From the NCBI GenBank assembly GCA_963932145.1, contig CAWVQA010000036.1, positions 62,001 to 126,000 on the forward strand: a DNA stretch of 64,000 nt, read 5' to 3'. Under the pieces are notes generated by a model that was not told the DNA's origin, made no database searches, and worked only from the letters and a program-made list of their open reading frames with translations. Origin of the DNA: Acanthosepion lycidas. Lineage: Eukaryota; Mollusca; Cephalopoda; Sepiida; Sepiidae. The translations under genes and the position numbers were made by a program. This document shows positions 13,294 to 26,051 of the stretch, one piece after another; positions within the stretch are counted from its first letter, which is position 1, and each line of letters opens with the position of its first letter.

Positions 13294-16200
13294 AGATTAG
13301 GTCTTTCCCTGTCCATAATGCTAAATTGTGGAGGTAAAATATAAATATAAATAGGAAACAAAAGAGAAATGTACAGTGATCACCCATTTTCGCTACACCA
13401 TCTTTTTCATGGAAATCCCAGTCATATGAGTCGAGTCCATGCATGCTACGATCACGGTATGAATTTGAAGGCAAAATATTTTTGTGCAGATTTTACATTA
13501 GTTCTTTCCCTTTCCATAATGGTAAATTGAGGAGATAAAATATAAATATAAATAGGAAACAGAAGAGAATTGTACAGTGATCACCCATTTTCGGCCCACA
13601 ATCTTTTTCATGCAAATCCCAGTCATATCAGTCGAGTCAATGCATGCTATGATCACGGTATGAATTTGAAGGCAAAATATTTTTGTGCAGATTTTAGATT
13701 AGGTCTTTCCCTGTCCATAATGCTAAATTGAGGAGGTAAAATAGAAATATAAATAGGAAACAGAAGAGAAATGTACAGTGATAACCCATTTTCGGCCCAC
13801 AATCTTATTCATGGAAATCACAGTCATATGAGTCGAGTCCATGCATGCTACGATCACGGTATGAATTTGAAGGCAAAATAATTTTGTGCAGATTTTAGAT
13901 TAGACCTTTCCCTGTCCATAATGCTAAATTGAGGAGGTAAAATATAAATATAAATAGGAAACAGAAGAGAAATGTACAGTGATCACCATTTTTCGGCCCA
14001 CAATCTTTTTCATGTAAATCCTAGTCATATGAGTCATGTCCATGCATGCTACGATCACGGTATGAATTTGAAGGCAAAATATTTTTTTGTAGATCTTAGA
14101 TTAGGTCTTTCACTGTCCATAATGCTAAATTGAGGAGGTAAAATAGAAATATAAATAGGAAACAGAAGAGATATGTACAGTGATCACCCATTTTCGGCCC
14201 ACAATCTTTTTCATGGAAATCCCAGTCATATGAGTCGAGTCCATGCATGCTACAAACACGGTATGAATTTGAAGGCAAAATATTTTTGTGCAGATCTTAG
14301 ATTGGGTCTTTCCCTGTCCATAATGGTAAATTGAGGAGATAAAATATAAATATAAATAGGAAACAGAAGAGAAATGTACAGTGATCACCCATTTTCGGCC
14401 CACAATCTTTTTCATGGAAATCCCAGTCATATGAGTCGAGTCAATGCATGCTATGATCACGGTATGAATTTGAAGGCAAAATATTTTTGTGCAGATTTTA
14501 GATTAGTTCTTTCCCTGTCCATAATGCTAAATTGAGGAGGTAAAATAGAAATATAAATAGGAAACAAAAGAGAAATGTACAGTGATAACCCATTTTCGGC
14601 CCACTATATTTTTCATGGAAATCCCAGTCATATGAGTCGAGTCCATGCATGCTACGATCACGGTATGAATTTGAACGCAAAATATATTTGTGCAGATTTC
14701 AGATTAGGTCTTTCCCTGTCCATAATGCTAAATTGAGGAGGTAAAATATAAATATAAATAGGAAACAGAAGAGAAATGTACAGTGATCACCCATTTTCAG
14801 CCCACAATCTTTTTCATGCAAATCCCAGTCATATGAGTCGAGTCCATGCATGCGACGATCACGGTATGAATTTGAAGGCAAAATATTTTTGTCCAGATCT
14901 TAGATTAGGTCTTTCCCTGTCCATAATGCTAAATTGTGGAGGTAAAATAGAAATATTAATAGGAAACAAAAGAGAAATGTACAGTGATCACCCATTTTCG
15001 CTACACCATCTTTTTCATGGAAATCCCAGTCATATGAGTCGAGTCCATGCATGCTACGATCACGGTATGAATTTGAAGGCAAAATATTTTTGTGCAGATT
15101 TTACATTAGTTCTTTCCCTGTCCATAATGGTAAATTGAGGAGATAAAATATAAATATAAATAGGAAACAGAAGAGAATTGTACAGTGATCACCCATTTTC
15201 GGCCCACAATCTTTTTCATGCAAATCCCAGTCATATCAGTCGAGTCAATGCATGCTATGATCACGGTATGAATTTGAAGGCAAAATATTTTTGTGCAGAT
15301 TTTAGATTAGGTCTTTCCCTGTCCATAATGCTAAATTGAGGAGGTAAAATAGAAATATAAATAGGAAACAGAAGAGAAATGTACAGTGATAACCCATTTT
15401 CGGCCCACAATCTTATTCATGGAAATCACAGTCATATGAGTCGAGTCCATGCATGCTACGATCACGGTATGAATTTGAAGGCAAAATAATTTTGTGCAGA
15501 TTTTAGATTAGACCATTCCCTGTCCATAATGCTAAATTGAGGAGGTAAAATATAAATATAAATAGGAAACAGAAGAGAAATGTACAGTGATCACCATTTT
15601 TCGGCCCACAATCTTTTTCATGTAAATCCTAGTCATATGAGTCATGTCCATGCATGCTACGATCACGGTATGAATTTGAAGGCAAAATATTTTTTTGTAG
15701 ATCTTAGATTAGGTCTTTCACTGTCCATAATGCTAAATTGAGGAGGTAAAATAGAAATATAAATAGGAAACAGAAGAGATATGTACAGTGATCACCCATT
15801 TTCGGCCCACAATCTTTTTCATGGAAATCCCAGTCATATGAGTCGAGTCCATGCATGCTACAAACACGGTATGAATTTGAAGGCAAAATATTTTTGTGCA
15901 GATCTTAGATTGGGTCTTTCCCTGTCCATAATGGTAAATTGAGGAGATAAAATATAAATATAAATAGGAAACAGAAGAGAAATGTACAGTGATCACCCAT
16001 TTTCGGCCCACAATCTTTTTCATGGAAATCCCAGTCATATGAGTCGAGTCAATGCATGCTATGATCACGGTATGAATTTGAAGGCAAAATATTTTTGTGC
16101 AGATTTTAGATTAGTTCTTTCCCTGTCCATAATGCTAAATTGAGGAGGTAAAATAGAAATATAAATAGGAAACAGAAAAGAAATGTACAGTGATCACCCA

Positions 16201-18470
16201 TTTTCGGCCCACAATCTTTTTCATGGAAATCCCAGTCATATGAGTCGAGTCCATGCATGCTACGATCACGGTATGAATTTGAAGGCAAAATATTTTTGTG
16301 CTGAGCTTAGATTAGGTCTTTCACTGTCCATAATGCTAAATTGAGGGGGTAAAATATAAATATAAATAGGAAACAGAAGAGAAATATACAGTGATCACCA
16401 ATTTTCGGCTCACAATTTTTTTCATGGAAATCCCAGTCATATGAGTCGAGTCCATGCATGCTACGATCACGGTATGAATTTGAAGGCAAAATATTTTTGT
16501 CCAGATCTTAGATTAGGTCTTTCCCTGTCCATAATGCTAAATAGTGGAGGTAAAATAGAAATATAAATAGGAAACAAAAGAGAAATATACAGTGATAACC
16601 CATTTTCGGCCCACAATCTTTTTCATGTAAATCCCAGTCATATGAGCATGTCCATGCATGCTACGATCACGGTATGAATTTGAAGGCAAAATATTTTTTT
16701 GTAGATCTTAGATTAGGTCTTTCCCTGTCCATAATGCTAAATTGAGGAGGTAAAATATAAATATAAATAGGAAACAGAAGAGAAATGTACAGTGATCACC
16801 CATTTTCGGCCCACAATCTTTTTCATGGAAATCCCAGTCATATGAGTCGAGTCCATGCATGCTACGATCACGGTATGAATTTGAAGGCAAAATATTTTTG
16901 TCCAGATCTTAGATTAGGTCTTTCCCTGTCCATAATGCTAAATTGTGGAGGTAAAATAGAAATATAAATAGGAAACAAAAGAGAAATGTACAGTGATCAC
17001 CCATTTTCGCTACACCATCTTTTTCATGGAAATCCCAGTCATATGAGTCGAGTCCATGCATGCTACGATCACGGTATGAATTTGAAGGCAAAATATTTTT
17101 GTGCAGATTTTACATTAGTTCTTTCCCTGTCCATAATGGTAAATTGAGGAGATAAAATATAAATATAAATAGGAAACAGAAGAGAATTGTACAGTGATCA
17201 CCCATTTTCGGCCCACAATCTTTTTCATGCAAATCCCAGTCATATCAGTCGCGTCAATGCATGCTATGATCACGGTATGAATTTGAAGGCAAAATATTTT
17301 TGTGCAGATTTTAGATTAGGTCTTTCCCTGTCCATAATGCTAAATTGAGGAGGTAAAATAGAAATATAAATAGGAAACAGAAGAGAAATGTACAGTGATA
17401 ACCCATTTTCGGCCCACAATCTTATTCATGGAAATCACAGTCATATGAGTCGAGTCCATGCATGCTACGATCACGGTATGAATTTGAAGGCAAAATAATT
17501 TTGTGCAGATTTTAGATTAGACCTTTCCCTGTCCATAATGCTAAATTGAGGAGGTAAAATATAAATATAAATAGGAAACAGAAGAGAAATGTACAGTGAT
17601 CACCATTTTTTGGCCCACAATCTTTTTCATGTAAATCCTAGTCATATGAGTCATGTCCATGCATGCTACGATCACGGTATGAATTTGAAGGCAAAATATT
17701 TTTTTGTAGATCTTAGATTAGGTCTTTCACTGTCCATAATGCTAAATTGAGGAGGTAAAATAGAAATATAAATAGGAAACAGAAGAGATATGTACAGTGA
17801 TCACCCATTTTCGGCCCACAATCTTTTTCATGGAAATCCCAGTCATATGAGTCGAGTCCATGCATGCTACAAACACGGTATGAATTTGAAGGCAAAATAT
17901 TTTTGTGCAGATCTTAGATTGGGTCTTTCCCTGTCCATAATGGTAAATTGAGGAGATAAAATATAAATATAAATAGGAAACAGAAGAGAAATGTACAGTG
18001 ATCACCCATTTTCGGCCCACAATCTTTTTCATGGAAATCCCAGTCATATGAGTCGAGTCAATGCATGCTATGATCACGGTATGAATTTGAAGGCAAAATA
18101 TTTTTGTGCAGATTTTAGATTAGTTCTTTCCCTGTCCATAATGCTAAATTGAGGAGGTAAAATAGAAATATAAATAGGAAACAGAAAAGAAATGTACAGT
18201 GATCACCCATTTTCGGCCCACAATCTTTTTCATGGAAATCCCAGTCATATGAGTCGAGTCCATGCATGCTACGATCACGGTATGAATTTGAAGGCAAAAT
18301 ATTTTTGTGCTGAGCTTAGATTAGGTCTTTCACTGTCCATAATGCTAAATTGAGGGGGTAAAATATAAATATAAATAGGAAACAGAAGAGAAATATACAG
18401 TGATCACCAATTTTCGGCTCACAATTTTTTTCATGGAAATCCCAGTCATATGAGTCGAGTCCATGCATGC
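13091..18470 (+). repeat. Higher-order repeat: 1.3-1.6 kb block in three copies
   Basis: The same series of variant monomers occurs at about 13,091-14,480, 14,699-16,461 and 16,885-18,470. Offsets are 1,608 bp (8 x 201) between the first two and 2,009 bp (about 10 x 201) between the last two. Shared markers in order are TTTTGTCCAG with TTGTGGAGG, TTTCGCTACACCATC, TTTTACATTAGTTC with ATGGTAAATTGAGGAGAT, GATAACCC with CTTATTCATGG, TCATGTCCATGC and CTACAAACACGG. Copies look nearly identical by eye, with only a handful of differences per kb, suggesting recent amplification. Confidence 0.88.
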
Positions 18471-21225
18471 TATGATCACGGTATGAATTTGAAGGCAATA
18501 TATTTTTGTGCAGATTTTAGATTAGTTCTTTCCATGTCCATAATGCTAAATTGAGGAGGTAAAATATAAATATAAATAGGAAACAGAAGAGAAATGTTCA
18601 GTGATCACCCATTTTCGGCCCACAATCTTTTTCATGGAAATCCCAGTCATATGAGTCGAGTCCATGCATGCTACGATCACGGTATGAATTTGAAGGCAAA
18701 ATATTTTTGTGCAGATCTTAGATTGGGTCTTTCCCTGACCATAATGGTAAATTGAGGAGATAAAATATAAATATAAATAGGAAACAGAAGAGAAATGTAC
18801 AGTGATCACCCATTTTCGGCCCACAATCTTTTTCATGCAAATCCCAGTCATATGAGTCGAGTCCATGCATGCTATGATCACGGTATGAATTTGAAGACAA
18901 AATATTTTTGTGCAGATTTTTGATTAGGTCTTTCCCTGTCCATAATGCTAAATTGAGGAGGTAAAATAGAAATATATATAGGAAACAGAAAAGAAATGTA
19001 CAGTGATCACACATTTTCGTCCCACAATCTTTTTCATGGAAATCCCAGTCATATGAGTCGAGTCCATCCATGCTACGATCACGGTATAAATTTGAAGGCA
19101 AAATATTTTTGTGCAGAGCTTAGATTCGGTCTTTCCCTGTCCATAATGCTAAATTGAGGAAGTAAAATATAAATATAAATAAAAAACAGAAGAGAAATGT
19201 ACAGTGATCACCCATTTTCGGCCCACAATCTTTTTCATGGAAATCCCAGTCATATGAGTCGAGTCCATGCATGCTACGATCACGGTATGAATTTGAAGGC
19301 AAAATATTTTTGTGCAGATTTTAGATTAGGTCTTTCCCTGTCCATAATGCTAAATTGAGGAGGTAAAATAGAAATATAAATAGGAAACAGAAGAGAAATG
19401 TACAGTGATCACCCATTTTCGGCCCACAATCTTTTTCATGGAAATCCCAGTCATATGAGTCGAGTCCATGCATGCTACGATCACGGTATGAATTTGAAGG
19501 CAAAATATTTTTGTGCAGATTTTAGATTAGGTCTTTCCCTGTCCATAATGCTAAATTGAGGAGGTAAAATAGAAATATAAATAGGAAACAGAAGAGAAAT
19601 GTACAGTGATCACCCATTTTCGGCCCACAATCTTTTTCATGGGAATCCCAGTCATATGAGTCGAGTCCATGCATGTTACGTTCACGGTATGAATTTGAAG
19701 GCAAAATATTTTTGTGCAGATCTTACATTAGGTCATTCCCTGTCCATAATGCTAAATTGAGGAGGTAAAATAGAAATATAAATAGGAAACAGAAGAGAAA
19801 TGTACAGTGATCACATTTTCGGCCCACAACCTTTTTTCATGGAAATCCCAGTTATATGAGTCAAGTCCTTGCATGCTACGATCACGGTATGAATTTGAAG
19901 GCAAAATATTCTTTTACAGATTTTAGATTAGGTCTTTCTCGGGCCATAATGCAAAATAGAGGAGGTAAAATATAAATATAAATAGGAAACAGAAGAGAAA
20001 TGTGCAGTGATCACCCATTTTCGGCCCACAGTCTTTTTCATGGAAATCCCAGTCATATGAGTCGAGTCCATGCATGCTATGATCACGGTATGAATTTGAA
20101 GGCTAAATATTTTTGTCCAGATCTTAGATTAGGACTTTCCCTGTCCGTAATGCTAAATTGAGGAGGTAAAATATAAATATAAATAGGAAACAGAAGAGAA
20201 ATGTACAGTGATCACCCATTTTCCGCCCACAATATTTTTCATGGAAATCCCAGTCATATGAGTCGAGTCCATGCATGCTACGATCACGGTATGAATTTGA
20301 AGGCAAAATATTTTTGTCTAGATCTTAGATTAGGTCTTTCCCTGTCCATAATGCTAAATTGTGGTGGTAAAATAGAAATATAAATAGGAAACAGAAGGGA
20401 AATGTACAGTGATCTCCCATTTTCGGCCCACAATCTTTTTCATGGATATCCCAGTCATATGAGTCGAGTCCATGCATGCTACGAACACGGTATGAATTTG
20501 AAGGCAAAATATTTTTGAGCAGATTTTAGATTAGATCATTCTCGGTCCATAATGCTAAATTGAGGAGGGAAAATAGAAATATACAGAGGAAACAGAAGAG
20601 AAATGTACAGTGATCACCCATTTTCGGCCCAGAGTCTTTTTCATGGAAATCCCAGTCATATGAGTCGAGTCCATGCATGCTACGATCACGGTATGAATTT
20701 GAAGGCAAAATATTTTTGTGCAGATCTTACATTAGGTCTTTCCCTGTCCATAATGCTAAATTGAGGAGGTAAAATATAAATATAAATAGGAAACAGAAGA
20801 GTAATTTACAGTGATCACCTATTTTCGGCCTACAATCTTTTTCATGGAAATCCCAGTCATATGAGTCGAGTCCATGCATGCTACGATCACGGTATGAATT
20901 TGAAGGCAAAATATTTTTGTGCAGATCTTATATTTGGTCTTTCCCTGTCCATAATGCTAAATTGAGGAGGTAAAATATAAATATAAATAGGAAACAGAAG
21001 AGAAATGTACAGTGATCACCCATTTTCCGCCCACAATCTTTTTCATGGAAATCCCAGTCATATGAGTCGAGTCCATGCATGCTACGATCACGGTATGAAT
21101 TTGAAGGCAAAATATTTTTGTGCAGATTTTAGATTAGGTCTTTCCCTGTCCATAATGCTAAATTGAGGAGGTAAAATAGAAATATTAATAGGAAATAGAA
21201 GAGAAATGTACAGTGATCACCCATT
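18470..21225 (+). repeat. Duplicated satellite segment, copy A (about 2.76 kb)
   Basis: Roughly 13.7 monomers that recur in the same order at 23,296-26,051, offset 4,826 bp (24 monomers plus 2 bp). Shared private variants include AAGGCAATATATTTTTG, GTGATCACATTTTCGGCCC with a 4-base loss followed by CCTTTTTTCATGG (about 19,810-19,840), TCTTTCTCGGGCC, GAAATATACAGAGG and GAAATATTAATAGGAAATAG. The match starts at the GCTATGATCACGG at about 18,470 and ends just after ATTAATAGGAAATAG. Only scattered substitutions separate the copies. Confidence 0.9.
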
Positions 21226-21288
21226 TTCAGCCCACAATCTTTTTCATATAAAAATCCCAGTCATATGAGTCGAGTCCATGCATGCTAC

Positions 21289-22327
21289 AAACACGGTATG
21301 AATTTGAAGGCAAAATATTTTTGTGCAGATCTTAGATTGGGTCTTTCCCTGTCCATAATGGTAAATTGAGGAGATAAAATATAAATATAAATAGGAAACA
21401 GAAGAGAAATGTACAGTGATCACCCATTTTCGGCCCACAATCTTTTTCATGGAAATCCCAGTCATATGAGTCGAGTCAATGCATGCTATGATCACGGTAT
21501 GAATTTGAAGGCAAAATATTTTTGTGCAGATTTTAGATTAGTTCTTTCCCTGTCCATAATGCTAAATTGAGGAGGTAAAATAGAAATATAAATAGGAAAC
21601 AGAAAAGAAATGTACAGTGATCACCCATTTTCGGCCCACAATCTTTTTCATGGAAATCCCAGTCATATGAGTCGAGTCCATGCATGCTACGATCACGGTA
21701 TGAATTTGAAGGCAAAATATTTTTGTGCTGAGCTTAGATTAGGTCTTTCACTGTCCATAATGCTAAATTGAGGGGGTAAAATATAAATATAAATAGGAAA
21801 CAGAAGAGAAATATACAGTGATCACCAATTTTCGGCTCACAATTTTTTTCATGGAAATCCCAGTCATATGAGTCGAGTCCATGCATGCTACGATCACGGT
21901 ATGAATTTGAAGGCAAAATATTTTTGTCCAGATCTTAGATTAGGTCTTTCCCTGTCCATAATGCTAAATAGTGGAGGTAAAATAGAAATATAAATAGGAA
22001 ACAAAAGAGAAATATACAGTGATAACCCATTTTCGGCCCACAATCTTTTTCATGTAAATCCCAGTCATATGAGCATGTCCATGCATGCTACGATCACGGT
22101 ATGAATTTGAAGGCAAAATATTTTTTTGTAGATCTTAGATTAGGTCTTTCCCTGTCCATAATGCTAAATTGAGGAGGTAAAATAGAAATATAAATAGGAA
22201 ACAGAAGAGAAATGTACAGTGATCACCCATTTTCGGCCCACAATCTTTTTCATGGAAATCCCAGTCATATGAGTCGAGTCCATGCATGCTACGATCACGG
22301 TATGAATTTGAAGGCAAAATATTTTTG
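21289..22327 (+). repeat. Dispersed copy of satellite segment 15,862-16,900
   Basis: About five monomers matching 15,862-16,900 at an offset of 5,427 bp (27 x 201). Shared markers are CTACAAACACGG, TTGGGTCTTTCC with ATGGTAAATTGAGGAG, GTGCTGAGC, CACAATTTTTTTCATGG, AAATAGTGGAGG and TATGAGCATGTCCATGC. The copy lies between the two copies of the 4,826-bp-offset duplication and so shows a second amplification event in the same 12-kb stretch. Confidence 0.82.
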
Positions 22328-23295
22328 TGCTGAGCTTAGATTAGGTCTTTCCCTGTCCATAATCCTAAATTGAGGTGGTAAAATATAAATATAAATAGGA
22401 AACAGAAGAGAAATATACAGTGATCACCAATTTTCGGCTCACAATTTTTTTCATGGAAATCCCAGTCATATGAGTCGAGTCCATGCATGCTACGATCACG
22501 GTATGAATTTGAAGGCAAAATATTTTTGTCCAGATCTTAGATTAGGTCTTTCCCTCTCCATAATGCTAAATTGTGGAGGTAAAATAGAAATATAAATAGG
22601 AAACAAAAGAGAAATATACAGTGATAACCCATTTTCGGCCCACAATCTTTTTCATGGAAATCCCAGTCATATGAGTCGAGTCCATGCATGCTACGATCAC
22701 GGTATGAATTTGAAGGCAAAATATTTTTGTGCAGATTTTAGATTAGTCCTTTCCCTGTCCATAATGCTAAATTGAGGAGGTAAAATAGAAATATAAATAG
22801 GAAACAGAAGAGACATGTACAGTGATCACCATTTTTCGGCCCACAATCTTTTTCATGTAAATCCCAGTCATATGAGTCATGTCCATGCATGCTACGATCA
22901 CGGTATGAATTTGAAGGCAAAATATTTTTTTGTAGATCTTAGATTAGGTCTTTCCCTGTCCATAATGCTAAATTGAGGAGGTAAAATAGAAATATAAATA
23001 GGAACCAGAAGAGAAATGTACAGTGATCACCCATTTTCCGCCCACAATCTTTTTCATGGAAATCCCAGTCATATGAGTCGAGTCCATGCATGCTACGATC
23101 ACGGTATGAATTTGAAGGCAAAATATATTTGTGCAGATTTCAGATTAGGTCTTTCCCTGTCCATAATGCTAAATTGAGGAGGTAAAATATAAATATAAAT
23201 AGGAAACAGAAGAGAAATGTACAGTGATCACCCATTTTCAGCCCACAATCTTTTTCATATAAAAATCCCAGTCATATGAGTCGAGTCCATGCATG

Positions 23296-26051
23296 CTATG
23301 ATCACGGTATGAATTTGAAGGCAATATATTTTTGTGCAGATTTTAGATTAGTTCTTTCCCTGTCCATAATGCTAAATTGAGGAGGTAAAATATAAATATA
23401 AATAGGAAACAGAAGAGAAATGTTCAGTGATCACCCATTTTCGGCCCACAATCTTTTTCATGGAAATCCCAGTCATATGAGTCGAGTCCATGCATGCTAC
23501 GATCACGGTATGAATTTGAAGGCAAAATATTTTTGTGCAGATCTTAGATTGGGTCTTTCCCTGACCATAATGGTAAATTGAGGAGATAAAATATAAATAT
23601 AAATAGGAAACAGAAGAGAAATGTACAGTGATCACCCATTTTCGGCCCACAATCTTTTTCATGCAAATCCCAGTCATATGAGTCGAGTCCATGCATGCTA
23701 TGATCACGGTATGAATTTGAAGACAAAATATTTTTGTGCAGAATTTTGATTAGGTCTTTCCCTGTCCATAATGCTAAATTGAGGAGGTAAAATAGAAATA
23801 TATATAGGAAACAGAAAAGAAATGTACAGTGATCACACATTTTCGTCCCACAATCTTTTTCATGGAAATCCCAGTCATATGAGTCGAGTCCATCCATGCT
23901 ACGATCACGGTATAAATTTGAAGGCAAAATATTTTTGTGCAGAGCTTAGATTCGGTCTTTCCCTGTCCATAATGCTAAATTGAGGAAGTAAAATATAAAT
24001 ATAAATAAAAAACAGAAGAGAAATGTACAGTGATCACCCATTTTCGGCCCACAATCTTTTTCATGGAAATCCCAGTCATATGAGTCGAGTCCATGCATGC
24101 TACGATCACGGTATGAATTTGAAGGCAAAATATTTTTGTGCAGATTTTAGATTAGGTCTTTCCCTGTCCATAATGCTAAATTGAGGAGGTAAAATAGAAA
24201 TATAAATAGGAAACAGAAGAGAAATGTACAGTGATCACCCATTTTCGGCCCACAATCTTTTTCATGGAAATCCCAGTCATATGAGTCGAGTCCATGCATG
24301 CTACGATCACGGTATGAATTTGAAGGCAAAATATTTTTGTGCAGATTTTAGATTAGGTCTTTCCCTGTCCATAATGCTAAATTGAGGAGGTAAAATAGAA
24401 ATATAAATAGGAAACAGAAGAGAAATGTACAGTGATCACCCATTTTCGGCCCACAATCTTTTTCATGGGAATCCCAGTCATATGAGTCGAGTCCATGCAT
24501 GTTACGTTCACGGTATGAATTTGAAGGCAAAATATTTTTGTGCAGATCTTACATTAGGTCATTCCCTGTCCATAATGCTAAATTGAGGAGGTAAAATAGA
24601 AATATAAATAGGAAACAGAAGAGAAATGTACAGTGATCACATTTTCGGCCCACAACCTTTTTTCATGGAAATCCCAGTTATATGAGTCAAGTCCTTGCAT
24701 GCTACGATCACGGTATGAATTTGAAGGCAAAATATTCTTTTACAGATTTTAGATTAGGTCTTTCTCGGGCCATAATGCAAAATAGAGGAGGTAAAATATA
24801 AATATAAATAGGAAACAGAAGAGAAATGTGCAGTGATCACCCATTTTCGGCCCACAGTCTTTTTCATGGAAATCCCAGTCATATGAGGCGAGTCCATGCA
24901 TGCTACGATCACGGTATGAATTTGAAGGCTAAATATTTTTGTCCAGATCTTAGATTAGGTCTTTCCCTGTCCGTAATGCTAAATTGAGGAGGTAAAATAT
25001 AAATATAAATAGGAAACAGAAGAGAAATGTACAGTGATCACCCATTTTCCGCCCACAATATTTTTCATGGAAATCCCAGTCATATGAGTCGAGTCCATGC
25101 GTGCTACGATCACGGTATGAATTTGAAGGCAAAATATTTTTGTCCAGATCTTAGATTAGGTCTTTCCCTGTCCATAATGCTAAATTGAGGTGGTAAAATA
25201 GAAATATAAATAGGAAACAGAAGGGAAATGTACAGTGATCTCCCATTTTCGGCCCACAATCTTTTTCATGGATATCCCAGTCATATGAGTCGAGTCCATG
25301 CATGCTACGAACACGGTATGAATTTGAAGGCAAAATATTTTTGAGCAGATTTTAGATTAGATCATTCTCGGTCCATAATGCTAAATTGAGGAGGGAAAAT
25401 AGAAATATACAGAGGAAACAGAAGAGAAATGTACAGTGATCACCCATTTTCGGCCCAGAGTCTTTTTCATGGAAATCCCAGTCATATGAGTCGAGTCCAT
25501 GCATGCTACGATCACGGTATGAATTTGAAGGCAAAATATTTTTGTGCAGATCTTACATTAGGTCTTTCCCTGTCCATAATGCTAAATTGAGGAGGTAAAA
25601 TATAAATATAAATAGGAAACAGAAGAGTAATTTACAGTGATCACCTATTTTCGGCCTACAATCTTTTTCATGGAAATCCCAGTCATATGAGTCGAGTCCA
25701 TGCATGCTACGATCACGGTATGAATTTGAAGGCAAAATATTTTTGTGCAGATCTTATATTTGGTCTTTCCCTGTCCATAATGCTAAATTGAGGAGGTAAA
25801 ATATAAATATAAATAGGAAACAGAAGAGAAATGTACAGTGATCACCCATTTTCCGCCCACAATCTTTTTCATGGAAATCCCAGTCATATGAGTCGAGTCC
25901 ATGCATGCTACGATCACGGTATGAATTTGAAGGCAAAATATTTTTGTGCAGATTTTAGATTAGGTCTTTCCCTGTCCATAATGCTAAATTGAGGAGGTAA
26001 AATACAAATATTAATAGGAAATAGAAGAGAAATGTACAGTGATCACCCATT
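23296..26051 (+). repeat. Duplicated satellite segment, copy B (about 2.76 kb)
   Basis: Second copy of the segment at 18,470-21,225. Differences noticed include a T-to-C change giving CCATGCGTGC near 25,098 and AATACAAAT rather than AATAGAAAT near 26,003. Immediately left of the copy is an unusual TTTTTCATATAAAAATCCC (about 23,252) that also sits immediately right of copy A (about 21,240), so the same rare variant marks both junctions. Confidence 0.9.
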
